A DNA stretch of 64,000 nucleotides from JAEZAA01 sp964514485 (GCA_964514485.1 CAZEWG010000013.1:10861-74860); one strand, 5' to 3'. Shown: positions 1 to 9,229, numbered from the stretch's first letter. Program-made: numbers and translations. Notes: generated by a model not told the origin, from the sequence alone.

Positions 1-1034
1 CCGAGATCGGTCAGGAAGGCGCGTACCATTTTGACGGCTTCCGCAGCGCTGGGATGGCGTTTGGCTTCAACGTCCCAGGATTTTTGGGCAGCTTCGGTCA
101 GACGCTTGAGTACGTCTTCCGGAAGGTCGTTAATTTGTACACCACGGTCCTTGATGGCTCTCGCCAGGGCGATGCGCTCTTGGTACAGGTACTCGTTGGT
201 GCGGGACCAGAACTGCTCTTCCAGGGTCTGGACCAGGATATCGCGGATATCCTTGGGCAGTTTGTCCATGGCTTTCATGCTGACGATGATCGCGTCGGTG
301 CCGGCGATGTTCAGGGCCGGTTGTACGTGGTATTTGGTCAGGTCATACAGGCCCATGCTGTCCGCGCCCTGTGCCGCACCCCAGTGAGCTGCGTCAACCA
401 CGCCGGTAGACAGAGCGGTGTAGAGCTCACTGCCGGGCAGGTAGGAGGCTGCCGCACCTGCATCAGTCAGGAAGGTTTGCATGGCGCCGGAGGAACGGAT
501 CTTCAGCTTGGTAAAGTCTTCCCAGCTGTTGATGGGCTTGCGGCTCACCAGCTCGGTGGGGTAGATCTTGTCCGTGGAGTAGTATACGCCGTGCTTGGCC
601 GCTTGATCCTGAAGCATTTTCTCGAAGCCCAGGTGTTTGTGGAAGTACACGGTTTCCCATACGTTACGGAACGCAAAGGGCAGGCCAGAAGCTACGCCAG
701 CCAGAGGAATTTTGTCCTGGGCATAAGACGGGGAGATGGTACCCATCTGGATAATACCGCGGCTAACGGCGTTGAAGGTTTCCCGGGCCTTGAACAGAGC
801 GCCGTCTTCATAAAGCTGGAGCTGGAGACGTCCGTTGGTCCGCTCGTCGAGGGTATCTCTCAGGCGCTCCAGGCTGTCCTTGAAGGAGCTGCTGGAAGCC
901 GGCCAGTGGGATTGTACTCGCCATTTGATGGTTTCTTGGGCGAATGCCGCAGGCGCGAACATCGTGGAAGCCGCAAGTGCGACCGCCGTGGTGGTCAGTG
1001 CGATTTTTTTGCGGAATTGAGATAGAACTTTCAT
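1..1034 (-). CDS. TRAP transporter solute-binding protein, DctP family (partial, C-terminus beyond the window)
   Basis: This is the periplasmic ligand-binding subunit of a tripartite (TRAP) uptake system, which captures small carboxylates or similar solutes for DctQ/DctM permeases. Reading the minus strand from the ATG at 1034 gives a Sec signal peptide (basic start, hydrophobic core, cleavage near AFA) and then a DctP-type mature domain: IKWRVQSHWPAS at the N-terminus, a KIRSSG segment in the middle and the DAAHWGAA region of the ligand site. About 344 codons are present, so only a short C-terminal piece is missing, since the family runs about 340-370 residues. The permease genes would lie to the left of the window. 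The ligand cannot be read from sequence. The family call is secure. Confidence 0.9.
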   Translation of the reverse strand, partial: MKVLSQFRKKIALTTTAVALAASTMFAPAAFAQETIKWRVQSHWPASSSSFKDSLERLRDTLDERTNGRLQLQLYEDGALFKARETFNAVSRGIIQMGTISPSYAQDKIPLAGVASGLPFAFRNVWETVYFHKHLGFEKMLQDQAAKHGVYYSTDKIYPTELVSRKPINSWEDFTKLKIRSSGAMQTFLTDAGAAASYLPGSELYTALSTGVVDAAHWGAAQGADSMGLYDLTKYHVQPALNIAGTDAIIVSMKAMDKLPKDIRDILVQTLEEQFWSRTNEYLYQERIALARAIKDRGVQINDLPEDVLKRLTEAAQKSWDVEAKRHPSAAEAVKMVRAFLTDL

Positions 1035-1475
1035 ATGAAACCCCTATTTGTTGTTTTGTGGGTGCCTATTCAGAACCAAACAGTTGTTTGAATCTGTGTT
1101 TCGCTAGGCGGTATGAAAAGCTGCACAATGAACCTTCATGCATTGAATTTAACACAGCTTTTTAATTTTTCAACGTAAAGTTTTGGTTAATATTTTTTAT
1201 TGGACAGCCCAGTATGGTTTTAAGGCCGGATGCGAAACAATGCGACTTTGGTCGGAAGCTCCAAAGTCGTGGCGCGCAAACCCGGGAAAACTTAGACGTC
1301 AGTACCAGTTTAATTCTGGGCGACGCCGATGTAATGGTCCAATCGCCGGAGTTGAGCAGATGGCCGATGGCGGAAAAGCTGGGGCGTTCTGGGTATGCTT
1401 TGAGGTAGAATTGGATTCAGGCAAGTCTGTCATGTTGTGGCTCGCCCTGAGTGCGATGCAATGGAACTGTAGAAG
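1035..1475. other. Intergenic region between divergent dctP-like and hybrid kinase genes
   Basis: This is a 441-base stretch without a convincing gene. It is AT-rich near 1140-1200 and should hold the divergent promoters. The only clear structure is a perfect 9-bp inverted repeat, CGACTTTGG at 1243-1251 and CCAAAGTCG at 1261-1269, with a 9-base loop. No T-run follows it, so it does not look like an intrinsic terminator. The short open frames here have no recognisable protein features. Confidence 0.6.
1243..1269. repeat. Perfect 9-bp inverted repeat in the divergent promoter region
   Basis: The arms CGACTTTGG and CCAAAGTCG are separated by TCGGAAGCT. The repeat sits about 205 bases upstream of the kinase start and about 210 bases upstream of the dctP start. 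It could be a regulator site or an RNA hairpin. There is no U-tract on either side. Confidence 0.5.
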
Positions 1476-4364
1476 ATGCTAAGCCACCTCGTGAGTCTCT
1501 TTCAGATAAACCCGAACGCTAAGCTGCCCATGGCCCAGGCTTGGCGGGTGCGGCTGTGTCATCAGGCCGCCGCTGTTTTGATGCTGGCAACCCTGGTGGT
1601 GGCGGGCGTTGGCTACGCCTGGATCGGCTCCCCACTGTTTCTGGCACTAGGTACTTTGCTGTTAATTGTACAGTGGGGGGTGGTGCAGCTAAATCGTGAA
1701 GGGTTCCATCGCCTGGCCCGGTTGGGCTTCTGCGTCTGCAACGGCCTCCTTCTTTATATATGCTCCAGCCTGCTGGGCGAGCGCTCCGGATTTTTCCTCT
1801 TTTATCTGGTCGGCTTGGTGACCTGTCTCACGCTGTTTTCCCCCCAGGAAAAGCTGTATCGGTGGGGGACGCTGGCCTGGCTTCTGTTGCTGATGACCTT
1901 GGATGTGCTGCTGGAAGTGCGCCTGCTGACTTACTGGAATGCCAGTGTGGCACAACAGGAGGCGGTACGGTGGCTGGTGGTTCCCGGCGCTGTCGCGATG
2001 TGTGGCATGTTGTGGGTGATGCAGTCGCGGGAGGCCGAGTGGTTGCAACAGGAGAAGGAGCGTCAGAGGCTCAAGCTGGAAGCCATGATCGCCTCCTCGG
2101 ATGAGACGGTTTTGGAGCTGGATGAGCAGTGGCGGCTGGTGAACCTTTGGAGTCGGGAGAAGGACGAAAGCCTTTTCGCCCCTCATTTGCGCCGCTCCCT
2201 CTCGGTGAAAGACTGGCTGCCGCCGGAGCTGGCGAGGGAGTTTGACGAGGTTGCCAAGCAGGTTCTGGCAACGGGCCTTGAGCAGCGCTTCGAGTATCGT
2301 TCGCCGTTCAGTGGCGACTGGTATCAGGCCCGCCTGATCGCGCTGCCAGTGAACGAGACCGGAGACCATCACCTGCTGGTGCGGCTGCACAATATCCAGA
2401 GTCAGCGGGAACGGGGCGCGCGGTGGAGCCTGTTGGAGGACTGGGTGCGCCATCATCCGGAGGCGATCCTGTTTCTGGATGGGGCCGGTTATATCCAATC
2501 CTGTAACCCGGCAGCGGAATCCCTCTATGGCTATACCGAAGCCGAGTTGAAAGGACAGTCTTCCTTTATGTTTCGGGGCGAGGATAGCCTGAACCTGCAG
2601 GACGTCGAGCGTCAGATTGTCGAGCGGCGGGGCTGGTGTGGCGAGTCGCGCCAGCGTCGGCGTGACGGGAGCCAGTTTGATGTCTGGATGTCGCTGACGG
2701 CTGTGCTGAACGAACAGGGGGAGCGTCAAGGGCTGGTGATGATGTCTCGTGACATCTCCGAGGCCAAGCGCCAGGAGCAGCAATTGCGATGGAGCGAGCG
2801 GCGCTTCAAGTCGATGATCGAGCATGTGCCGGGGATGGTATACGAGTGGTATACCAACGAGGACGGCAGCCAGGCCGGTTTCAGTTACATCAGCCCCCGG
2901 ATCCGGGAAATTTTTGGGGTGGAGCCGGAACCGGTGATGCAGGATATGACCCTGTTAAGTAGCGCGATTCATCCGGAAGACCGGGAAGCCTTTGTCCAGT
3001 CCATCCAGACCGCCGTCCGAACCCGGACTCCATGGAACCATCAGGCGCGTTTGCTGCTGAATAATGACCCCGAGAATACTCTTTGGTTGATGGGGGCTTC
3101 GGCGCCGGTTGACTGGAATGATGAGCAGGTGGTGTTTCATGGGGTGTTAATGGACATTACCCCGGAGCGCCGCTATCGGGAGGAGCTCATGGCGGCCAAG
3201 GAACGTGCCGAGGCCGCGTCTCGGGCCAAGGCGGAGTTTTTATCCATCATGAGCCATGAGATCCGCACGCCGATGAACGCCATTATTGGCCTGACTCATT
3301 TGTTGCTGGAGGAAAACCCGCGTCCCGAGCAGGTGGAGAACCTCAGCACACTACGTTTTTCCGCGGAAAACCTGCTCTCCCTGATCAACGATATCCTGGA
3401 TTACAACAAGATCGAAGCGGGCAAAATCCAGTTGGAGCAAATTGAATTCGATTTGCATGACCTGCTACGGGGGGTGAGCCGAAGCGCCCAGTACAGTGGC
3501 CAGGAAAAGGGCCTGCTGATCAGCGAACTGCTGGATCCTGACGTGCCCCGCTGGGTGATCGGGGATCCGACCCGCCTGGCGCAGATTCTGAGTAATCTGC
3601 TGAGTAATGCGGTGAAGTTTACCCACCGTGGGCGGGTCGAATTGAGCGTGCGGCGCCTGGATCAGGGCGATCCGGAGCGGGCCCTGCTGGAGTTTCAGGT
3701 GACGGATAGTGGTATTGGGATTCCCGAGAGCCACTTGGGGCGGATTTTCGATTACTTCACCCAGGCCGACGAAAGCATCACCCGCTCCTACGGGGGGACC
3801 GGTTTGGGCCTGGCGATCACCAAGGCGCTGGTGGAACGCTTTGGCAGTGAAATCCGGGTTCACTCCCAGCTCGGCGTCGGCTCCAGCTTTTCCTTCCAGC
3901 TGTATCTGCCCTATCGGCGCCAGCCACTGGAATCCGGTCCCCAGCTTCCCCTGTTGGAGCCGGTCAATCTGTCCGGGTGTCGCATCCTCCTGGTGGAGGA
4001 CAATCCGGTGAACGTGATGGTGGCCGAGAAGCTGCTGCGTCGATGGGGCGCCCAGGTGGATACCGCCAGCAATGGTTTTGAGGCCCTGGAGCAGGTGCAA
4101 CGGCACCCTTACGACCTGATCTTGATGGATATCCAGATGCCCCTGAAGGATGGTTATGCCGCTGCCCGGGAGATCCGCGCCCTGCACGGTGACCGCTATC
4201 ATTCCCTGCCCATTATCGCGCTCTCCGCCGCGACCACGGATGATGTGTTAATGGAAACGGTACGAGCCGGGATGGATGGCTTTCTGGCCAAGCCCATCAA
4301 CCCCAACGAGCTCAAACGCAAAATTTTCCGCTATGTTCGCCTGCACAGCCATTACGGGAGCTAA
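1476..4364 (+). CDS. Membrane-bound PAS hybrid sensor histidine kinase with receiver domain
   Basis: A 962-residue inner-membrane hybrid kinase. The N-terminus holds about six hydrophobic segments (residues ~25-200), then three PAS-like modules (~210-310, ~320-430, ~440-565; the second contains CNPAAESLYGYTEAELKGQ). A HisKA domain follows with SHEIRTP and phospho-acceptor H594, then a HATPase with DSGIGIP and GGTGLGLAI. A C-terminal receiver has phospho-acceptor D885 (LILMDIQMPLKDG). There is no Hpt or output domain, so phosphate must pass to a separate Hpt or regulator not seen nearby. The ligand is unknown; the multi-span N-terminus suggests a membrane-related cue. The start has only a weak ribosome site, and ATG 1530 is an alternative. 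Confidence 0.93.
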   Translation: MLSHLVSLFQINPNAKLPMAQAWRVRLCHQAAAVLMLATLVVAGVGYAWIGSPLFLALGTLLLIVQWGVVQLNREGFHRLARLGFCVCNGLLLYICSSLLGERSGFFLFYLVGLVTCLTLFSPQEKLYRWGTLAWLLLLMTLDVLLEVRLLTYWNASVAQQEAVRWLVVPGAVAMCGMLWVMQSREAEWLQQEKERQRLKLEAMIASSDETVLELDEQWRLVNLWSREKDESLFAPHLRRSLSVKDWLPPELAREFDEVAKQVLATGLEQRFEYRSPFSGDWYQARLIALPVNETGDHHLLVRLHNIQSQRERGARWSLLEDWVRHHPEAILFLDGAGYIQSCNPAAESLYGYTEAELKGQSSFMFRGEDSLNLQDVERQIVERRGWCGESRQRRRDGSQFDVWMSLTAVLNEQGERQGLVMMSRDISEAKRQEQQLRWSERRFKSMIEHVPGMVYEWYTNEDGSQAGFSYISPRIREIFGVEPEPVMQDMTLLSSAIHPEDREAFVQSIQTAVRTRTPWNHQARLLLNNDPENTLWLMGASAPVDWNDEQVVFHGVLMDITPERRYREELMAAKERAEAASRAKAEFLSIMSHEIRTPMNAIIGLTHLLLEENPRPEQVENLSTLRFSAENLLSLINDILDYNKIEAGKIQLEQIEFDLHDLLRGVSRSAQYSGQEKGLLISELLDPDVPRWVIGDPTRLAQILSNLLSNAVKFTHRGRVELSVRRLDQGDPERALLEFQVTDSGIGIPESHLGRIFDYFTQADESITRSYGGTGLGLAITKALVERFGSEIRVHSQLGVGSSFSFQLYLPYRRQPLESGPQLPLLEPVNLSGCRILLVEDNPVNVMVAEKLLRRWGAQVDTASNGFEALEQVQRHPYDLILMDIQMPLKDGYAAAREIRALHGDRYHSLPIIALSAATTDDVLMETVRAGMDGFLAKPINPNELKRKIFRYVRLHSHYGS

Positions 4365-4395
4365 GGCCGATTCGCAAAGCCTTTTCCAAATTCGG

Positions 4396-4401
4396 TAAAA
4401 T
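4396..4401 (+). promoter_or_regulatory. Candidate -10 element (TAAAAT) for queC
   Basis: TAAAAT lies just after the kinase stop codon, about 160 bases before the queC start. A poor -35 (TTCGCA, 4371-4376) sits 19 bases upstream. Transcription would begin near 4408 and place the structured element at 4427-4496 in the 5' leader. Weak evidence. Confidence 0.3.
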
Positions 4402-4426
4402 AGCTTTCTAGATTCAGTACACAAAA

Positions 4427-4496
4427 GTTTTCCGGTATTTCGTCCCGCGAACCTCGCTGAGTTCGCTCGCACCTGTTGGATGAAAACCCGGAAAAC
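4427..4496 (+). promoter_or_regulatory. Structured 5' leader element upstream of queC
   Basis: A perfect 9-bp outer stem (GTTTTCCGG 4427-4435 with CCGGAAAAC 4488-4496) encloses a perfect 6-bp inner hairpin (GCGAAC 4447-4452 with GTTCGC 4461-4466, 8-base loop). It leaves an 11-base and a 21-base single-stranded joining segment. This nested layout fits a cis-regulatory RNA. It does not match the preQ1-I, -II or -III consensus as I remember them. There is no T-run, so it is not an obvious terminator of the upstream kinase gene. Confidence 0.4.
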
Positions 4497-4562
4497 CGAG
4501 CCACAGGCGCTTATCTATCCAGATGCCCGGTTGGGCCTGACTGCAGTTGAGGGGAGGATCGG

Positions 4563-5264
4563 GTGGAAGCAGAGAAACCAATGCAACAAGACCATGAAGT
4601 GTCCGCAAATCGCGTGGTAGCCATTTATTCAGGGGGCATGGACTCCTTCACGATCCTGCACCGTCTGCTGCGGGAAGGGCGTGAGGTTTATGCGCTGTCA
4701 TTCAATTATGGGCAGCGGCACAGCAAGGAATTGCAGTTCGCACGCCGCGTCTGCGCGGAATTGAAGGTGCCCCACAAGGAAGTGGACATCACCGCCATCA
4801 ACCAGCTATTGCTGGGCTCGTCGCTGACCGATGATATCGACGTGCCGGAAGGGCATTATGCCGCGGAAAACATGAAGTCCACGGTGGTGCCCAATCGCAA
4901 TATGATCATGTTGTCCCTGGCGATCGGCTATGCGGTATCGATCAAGGCCGGAGCGGTCTATTACGGCGCCCATGGCGGCGATCACGCCATCTACCCGGAC
5001 TGCCGGCCGCTGTTCGTGGAAAAAATGAACGCGGTGTCCCAGGTGGCGAACTATGAGCCGGTGGATGTGGTGGCGCCCTACCTGTACGCCGACAAGATTC
5101 AGATCCTGCGGGACGGACTCGACATGGGGCTGGACTACAGCAAGACCTGGACCTGCTACAACGGCCGCGAGCGGGCCTGCGGCAAGTGCGGCTCCTGTAT
5201 CGAGCGCCTGGAGGCATTCAGCGTCAACGGTGCTGTTGACCCCCTTCCTTACGAAACCGCCTGA
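4563..5264 (+). CDS. queC: 7-cyano-7-deazaguanine synthase QueC
   Basis: QueC converts 7-carboxy-7-deazaguanine to preQ0 using ATP and ammonia in queuosine synthesis. The 233-residue product has the PP-loop motif SGGMDS (residues 23-28), the conserved NYGQRH segment and the C-terminal zinc site C198, C206, C209, C212 (CGKCGSC). A GTG start at 4563 is chosen because GGGAGGA (4551-4557) stands just upstream; ATG 4581 is the alternative. It is followed after 7 bases by queE, so the two are almost certainly co-transcribed. The usual SGGLDS reads SGGMDS here, a conservative change. Very confident. Confidence 0.96.
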   Translation: MEAEKPMQQDHEVSANRVVAIYSGGMDSFTILHRLLREGREVYALSFNYGQRHSKELQFARRVCAELKVPHKEVDITAINQLLLGSSLTDDIDVPEGHYAAENMKSTVVPNRNMIMLSLAIGYAVSIKAGAVYYGAHGGDHAIYPDCRPLFVEKMNAVSQVANYEPVDVVAPYLYADKIQILRDGLDMGLDYSKTWTCYNGRERACGKCGSCIERLEAFSVNGAVDPLPYETA

Positions 5265-5271
5265 GGCTGTC

Positions 5272-5928
5272 ATGTACCGGATCAAGGAAATGTTCTACAG
5301 CCTGCAGGGTGAGGGCGCCCATGCGGGGCGCCCGGCGGTGTTCTGCCGTTTCAGCAAATGCAATCTCTGGACCGGGCGTGAGAAAGACCGCGCCACGGCG
5401 GTCTGCAATTTTTGCGATACGGATTTTGTCGGCACCGACGGCAGTTACGGTGGCCGCTACGACACCGCCGAGGCGGTGGTGGATCAGGTCGCCGAGCTTT
5501 GGCCGGATCTCACCCAGGGGACACCCTATGTGATTTGTACCGGCGGCGAGCCCTTGCTGCAGCTGGACAAGCCCTTGATCGACGCCTTTCATGCCCGGGG
5601 CTTTGAAGTGGGGGTGGAAACCAATGGCACCCTGCCGGCGCCGGAAGGGCTGGACTGGATATGCGTGAGCCCCAAGGCGGATGCGCCGGTGGTGATTGAG
5701 AGCTGTGACGAACTCAAGCTGGTCTATCCACAGCCCTTGGCTCCGCCCGAGCGCTTCCAGCAGATCAAGGCCCGTTACTTCTTTTTGTCACCGATGGCTG
5801 ATCCATTGGTGCGGGAGGGCGCAGACCCCGTCAAGGAAAGGAATACCCGGGCGGCGTTGGCCTATTGTTTGGCCAACCCCCGCTGGCGGCTCTCCCTGCA
5901 GTTACACAAACTGCTGGGGATCGAGTAG
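5272..5928 (+). CDS. queE: 7-carboxy-7-deazaguanine synthase QueE (radical SAM)
   Basis: QueE is the radical SAM enzyme that turns carboxytetrahydropterin into the deazaguanine that QueC uses next. The 218-residue product starts at ATG 5272, seven bases after queC. Cluster cysteines are C30, C45 and C48, a CX14CX2C spacing instead of the usual CX3CX2C. This insert is known from the Burkholderia-type QueE subgroup. The SLQGEG start motif, the CTGGEPLLQ glycine-rich SAM site and VETNGT are all present. A longer open frame begins inside queC but has no coding logic before 5272. queD and queF are not in this window. Confidence 0.96.
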   Translation: MYRIKEMFYSLQGEGAHAGRPAVFCRFSKCNLWTGREKDRATAVCNFCDTDFVGTDGSYGGRYDTAEAVVDQVAELWPDLTQGTPYVICTGGEPLLQLDKPLIDAFHARGFEVGVETNGTLPAPEGLDWICVSPKADAPVVIESCDELKLVYPQPLAPPERFQQIKARYFFLSPMADPLVREGADPVKERNTRAALAYCLANPRWRLSLQLHKLLGIE

Positions 5929-5960
5929 ACCGGGGCCGGTCACTGCCTGCCGCCGTGGAT

Positions 5961-6398
5961 TTAGTCGAGGGTGATGCCCTTCTGGGAGCGGATGCGATGC
6001 TGCACGTTCAGGCTGCGCTGCAGCAGGGTTTCGATACGGGCCAACTGGGTTTCAATATCGGGTGAGCGCATAAAGCGCGGGCCCTGGAAATCAAACTCGA
6101 TGCCATAACGGAACTGGGAACCCGTGGGCCGGGCATAACGCACTACGCCGGCGAGTTTCTCGATCTGGATCGAGCCCATATCCATCACCAGCTCCAGGGC
6201 GACCATGACGTCTTCCTCTGGCTTGAGTTCGGCTGCGGTGTCGAAGGCCAGCCCTTGCTTGTTGTAATCAAGCGGCTGGACTTCAATCCAGCTTTCGTTG
6301 AACAGACCTTTTTTGACCCGAAGTGAAGCGCGCAACTCGGCAGCGGGATAACGCCTCAGGAGTCGTCTTTCTTCCGGGGTGGAGTTCTTTCCGGCCAT
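5961..6398 (-). CDS. PilZ-domain protein, probable c-di-GMP effector
   Basis: A 145-residue soluble protein with a PilZ-like fold. It has an arginine-rich N-terminus (RRYPAAELR, in the position of the RxxxR phosphate clamp) and DYNKQG where PilZ domains usually carry D/NxSxxG, with Asn in place of Ser. A C-terminal helical tail (residues ~115-145) may mediate oligomerisation. It could be a receptor for the c-di-GMP turned over by the GGDEF/EAL proteins at 13.2-15.9 and 46.1-48.7 kb. The gene is convergent with queE, 32 bases apart. The Asn substitution makes ligand binding less certain than the fold. Confidence 0.7.
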   Translation of the reverse strand: MAGKNSTPEERRLLRRYPAAELRASLRVKKGLFNESWIEVQPLDYNKQGLAFDTAAELKPEEDVMVALELVMDMGSIQIEKLAGVVRYARPTGSQFRYGIEFDFQGPRFMRSPDIETQLARIETLLQRSLNVQHRIRSQKGITLD

Positions 6399-6660
6399 AG
6401 CTACCTCAAATGGACTACTTCTCTGGAATGGAGGCTGGAGACAAATGTTATTTTGCTCTGGTATAGGATGTTTATAGCTGCCAATCCGGAATTTGTCGCG
6501 CGGTTAGAGGATACTAACCTGGCAAAATGTCATTATTGAGAACTCTGCAAAAGTTTGCCAGTCGGTCTGAACCAGATTGGGGGTTCTTTGACTTTCCCGT
6601 GCCTTGAAACCGGAACCAGGCCCGCGTTATATCAGTACACCAGCTTTGACAGGGCATTTT

Positions 6661-7434
6661 ATGACTGCTGTAAATCTTCATCATCGTGTTACCGGCACCG
6701 GCCAACCCCTGGTCATGCTGCATGGACTCTTTGGCTCCCAGGAAAACCTGGGGGCCATCAGCCGGCTGCTGGCGGAGCAGTATCAGATCCATGGCCTGGA
6801 TCTGCGCAATCACGGCCGATCCCCTCACACCCAGGCCCACAGCTACCCCTTGATGGTGGCTGACGTTATTGCCTATATGGATCGCATCGGGCTGGAACGC
6901 GCCCATTTCATCGGTCACTCCATGGGCGGCAAAACCGCCATGCAGCTGGCCTTGACCCATCCAGACCGGGTGGAACGCCTGGTGGTGCTGGATATTGCCC
7001 CGGTTCTCTACAAACCCCACCATCAACAGATTCTGGCAGGATTACAGAGCCTGGATTTGGCAACGCTGGGTTCCCGGACGGAGGCCGACCAGCAACTGGC
7101 GGCTTATGTGCCGGAGCTGGCGGTGCGGCAATTTTTGTTGAAAAATCTGGTCAAAACCGGTCCCGACCGTTTTGGCTGGCGGATCAACCTGGAATCCTTA
7201 ATCCGTAACTATCAGGAGATCTTGGTCGGCCAGGCGCCTCAGCCACCGTTTCCACGCCCGGCGCTCTTCGTTAAGGGCGGCGACTCGGACTATATTCAGG
7301 CGGAGCATTGGCCCGTCATTCAGGAGTTATTTCCGGCGGCGGTTATGCGTATCATTCCTCGGACAGGTCATTGGCTGCATGCGGAAAAGCCCGAGGTGGT
7401 CGCGGCGGCAGCCCGGCGCTTTTTGATGTCCTGA
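6661..7434 (+). CDS. Alpha/beta-hydrolase, YbfF-type esterase
   Basis: A 257-residue cytoplasmic esterase of the alpha/beta-hydrolase fold. The nucleophile elbow is GHSMGG with S87, the oxyanion region is HGLFGS and the catalytic His is H237 (TGHWLH). Length and motifs match E. coli YbfF, an esterase active on short acyl and acyl-CoA esters. ATG 6661 gives the family length; an upstream in-frame ATG at 6604 would add 19 residues without homology. It ends 13 bases before tamA. The physiological substrate is unknown. Confidence 0.88.
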   Translation: MTAVNLHHRVTGTGQPLVMLHGLFGSQENLGAISRLLAEQYQIHGLDLRNHGRSPHTQAHSYPLMVADVIAYMDRIGLERAHFIGHSMGGKTAMQLALTHPDRVERLVVLDIAPVLYKPHHQQILAGLQSLDLATLGSRTEADQQLAAYVPELAVRQFLLKNLVKTGPDRFGWRINLESLIRNYQEILVGQAPQPPFPRPALFVKGGDSDYIQAEHWPVIQELFPAAVMRIIPRTGHWLHAEKPEVVAAAARRFLMS

Positions 7435-7447
7435 ACGGGATTAACGT

Positions 7448-9229
7448 GTGTTTCGACTTCCTGGCAAGACCATGCGTGTACTGGCGAGCCTCTATCTTCG
7501 CTGCTGGATTTGTCTGGCCCTGCTAGGGGCACCTGTCGTTGTGGTGGCCCAGGATGAGCCGGAAGAGGTAAAACTACGGGTCAGCGGGGTCGGCAGTCGG
7601 CTGGAAGAGAATATCCGGGCCCATGTGGGTACCCTTTATGTCCGCGACCTGGATAACAGCGCCAGCTTGCGCTCGTCGGTCGGGACTGCCACGCAGCAGG
7701 CCTTGCAGGCGCTCGGCTACTATGACTCGGAAGTCGCCGTGCAAATCCGGCGTGATCGTGACCCGGCGGATGTGGCGGTCAGGGTACGACTGGCCAAACC
7801 GGTACGTTGGCGGGCGATTGCGGTGGAGGTTGAGGGAGAAGGGCAGGACGACCCCCAACTGCAGCAGGTGTTGGCCGAGTATCTGCCAAAGTCCGGCACC
7901 GTTCTCGATCAGGGCGCCTATGAGACCCTGAAACGGCGCCTGCAAACCACTGCCATCAGTCGGGGCTATTTCGATGCCGCCCATCGGGAACACCGGATCG
8001 AGATTGACCGGGATGAGCGCAGTGCAGACCTCTACCTGACCTTCGACAGTGCCCGTCGCTACCGGCTGGCCGAGGTGACGTTCAGCGAGACCGAGCTCAG
8101 TGACGAGCGGCTCAATCAGCTGGTGCCCTTCGACGCCGGCGACCCTTACTCCGAAGATCGCATCAATCATCTCAATAAACGCCTGCTGGACAGTGGTTAT
8201 TTTGCCTCGGTCACCGTTCGTCCCCAACGGCCGGAGAACGCCGACCAGCCGATACCGGTGGATGTGCTGCTGCGGGATAACGAATCCAACCGGGTCGGGG
8301 TGGGCGTGGGCTATGGCACCGATAGCGGGCCCCGTTTCCGGTTGAGCTGGGACAAGCCTTTGATCAACAGCGCCGGCCACTCGTTCTCCTCGTCGTTGAT
8401 CTGGTCGGAAATGAACCGCCGGCTTTCCGCCGAGTACCGGATTCCCGAGAGCGATCCCATCAATGACTTCTGGACCATCCAGGCGGGTTACCAGGAAGAA
8501 GAGTTTGAAGATAGCTACTACCGCACCGAAAGCCTGGGTTTTAGCCGGCAAACCCTGCTCTCCAGTGGCTGGTGGCGCAACCCGTCGCTGCGGATCCGCA
8601 GTGAAAGCGCCAGTCTGGGGGGAGGAAGCGGCGAGGATGAGCGGGTTGAGAACAGTTTATTCGTGGTGCCGGGAATCAGCTTTTCAAAAACCTCCACCGA
8701 AGGCGGTGTCCACCCTGATCGCGGCTACCGGCTGCTGTTCGATGCGGAGTTTTCCGACCCCATCCTGGGCTCGGATACCCGTTACCTGAGGCTCAAGAGC
8801 CAAGCCCATTACCTGCTGAGCCTGGCACCGCGACATCAGCTGCTCAGTCGGGTGGAACTGGGCTGGTTAATGGCCGAGGACTTCCATGAAGTGCCCGTGA
8901 GTACCCGGTTCTTCGCCGGGGGCGACCAGAGTGTGCGGGGCTATGACTACAACAGTCTGGGACCGCGCCGCCCGGACGGCACCGAAACCGGGGGCCAGTA
9001 CCTGACGACGGTCAGTGGTGAATACCTGTACCGGATTTTCACCAACTGGCAGGCAGCGGTATTTGTGGATCATGGTGGGGCTTTTGCGAACTGCTGTGCG
9101 CCCCGTTTCACCGGGGTGGGCGTGGGGGCCCGCTGGCTGCTGCCGTTTGGGAACTTCCGCCTGGATGTGGCCCATGGCATGGAAGGGGGAGGGGTCCGTC
9201 TGCACTTGTTCGTGGGAGGTGTGTTGTGA
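7448..9229 (+). CDS. tamA: TamA, Omp85-family outer-membrane translocation and assembly module
   Basis: TamA is the outer-membrane half of the TamA-TamB machine, which helps insert some beta-barrel proteins and has been linked to phospholipid transport. The 593-residue product has a signal sequence (hydrophobic core near residues 15-30, cleavage near VAQ-DE), three POTRA-like repeats (~35-265) and a 16-strand Omp85 barrel (~270-593). The barrel carries the RFFAGGDQSVRGYDY motif of loop 6 (VRGY). The GTG at 7448 is used, with ATG 7472 as an alternative. Its stop overlaps the tamB start by four bases (GTGA), a sign of translational coupling. Confidence 0.95.
   Translation: MFRLPGKTMRVLASLYLRCWICLALLGAPVVVVAQDEPEEVKLRVSGVGSRLEENIRAHVGTLYVRDLDNSASLRSSVGTATQQALQALGYYDSEVAVQIRRDRDPADVAVRVRLAKPVRWRAIAVEVEGEGQDDPQLQQVLAEYLPKSGTVLDQGAYETLKRRLQTTAISRGYFDAAHREHRIEIDRDERSADLYLTFDSARRYRLAEVTFSETELSDERLNQLVPFDAGDPYSEDRINHLNKRLLDSGYFASVTVRPQRPENADQPIPVDVLLRDNESNRVGVGVGYGTDSGPRFRLSWDKPLINSAGHSFSSSLIWSEMNRRLSAEYRIPESDPINDFWTIQAGYQEEEFEDSYYRTESLGFSRQTLLSSGWWRNPSLRIRSESASLGGGSGEDERVENSLFVVPGISFSKTSTEGGVHPDRGYRLLFDAEFSDPILGSDTRYLRLKSQAHYLLSLAPRHQLLSRVELGWLMAEDFHEVPVSTRFFAGGDQSVRGYDYNSLGPRRPDGTETGGQYLTTVSGEYLYRIFTNWQAAVFVDHGGAFANCCAPRFTGVGVGARWLLPFGNFRLDVAHGMEGGGVRLHLFVGGVL

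Noticed and set aside
1689..2825. Open frame of 378 codons on the minus strand, opposite the first hybrid kinase
   Set aside because: It mirrors the codon bias of the PAS kinase on the other strand. The kinase has clear domain motifs; this frame has none and is rich in Gln, His and Pro.
4365..4562. Known preQ1 riboswitch upstream of queC
   Set aside because: The conserved loops of preQ1 classes are not present. The stems are described only as a structured leader.
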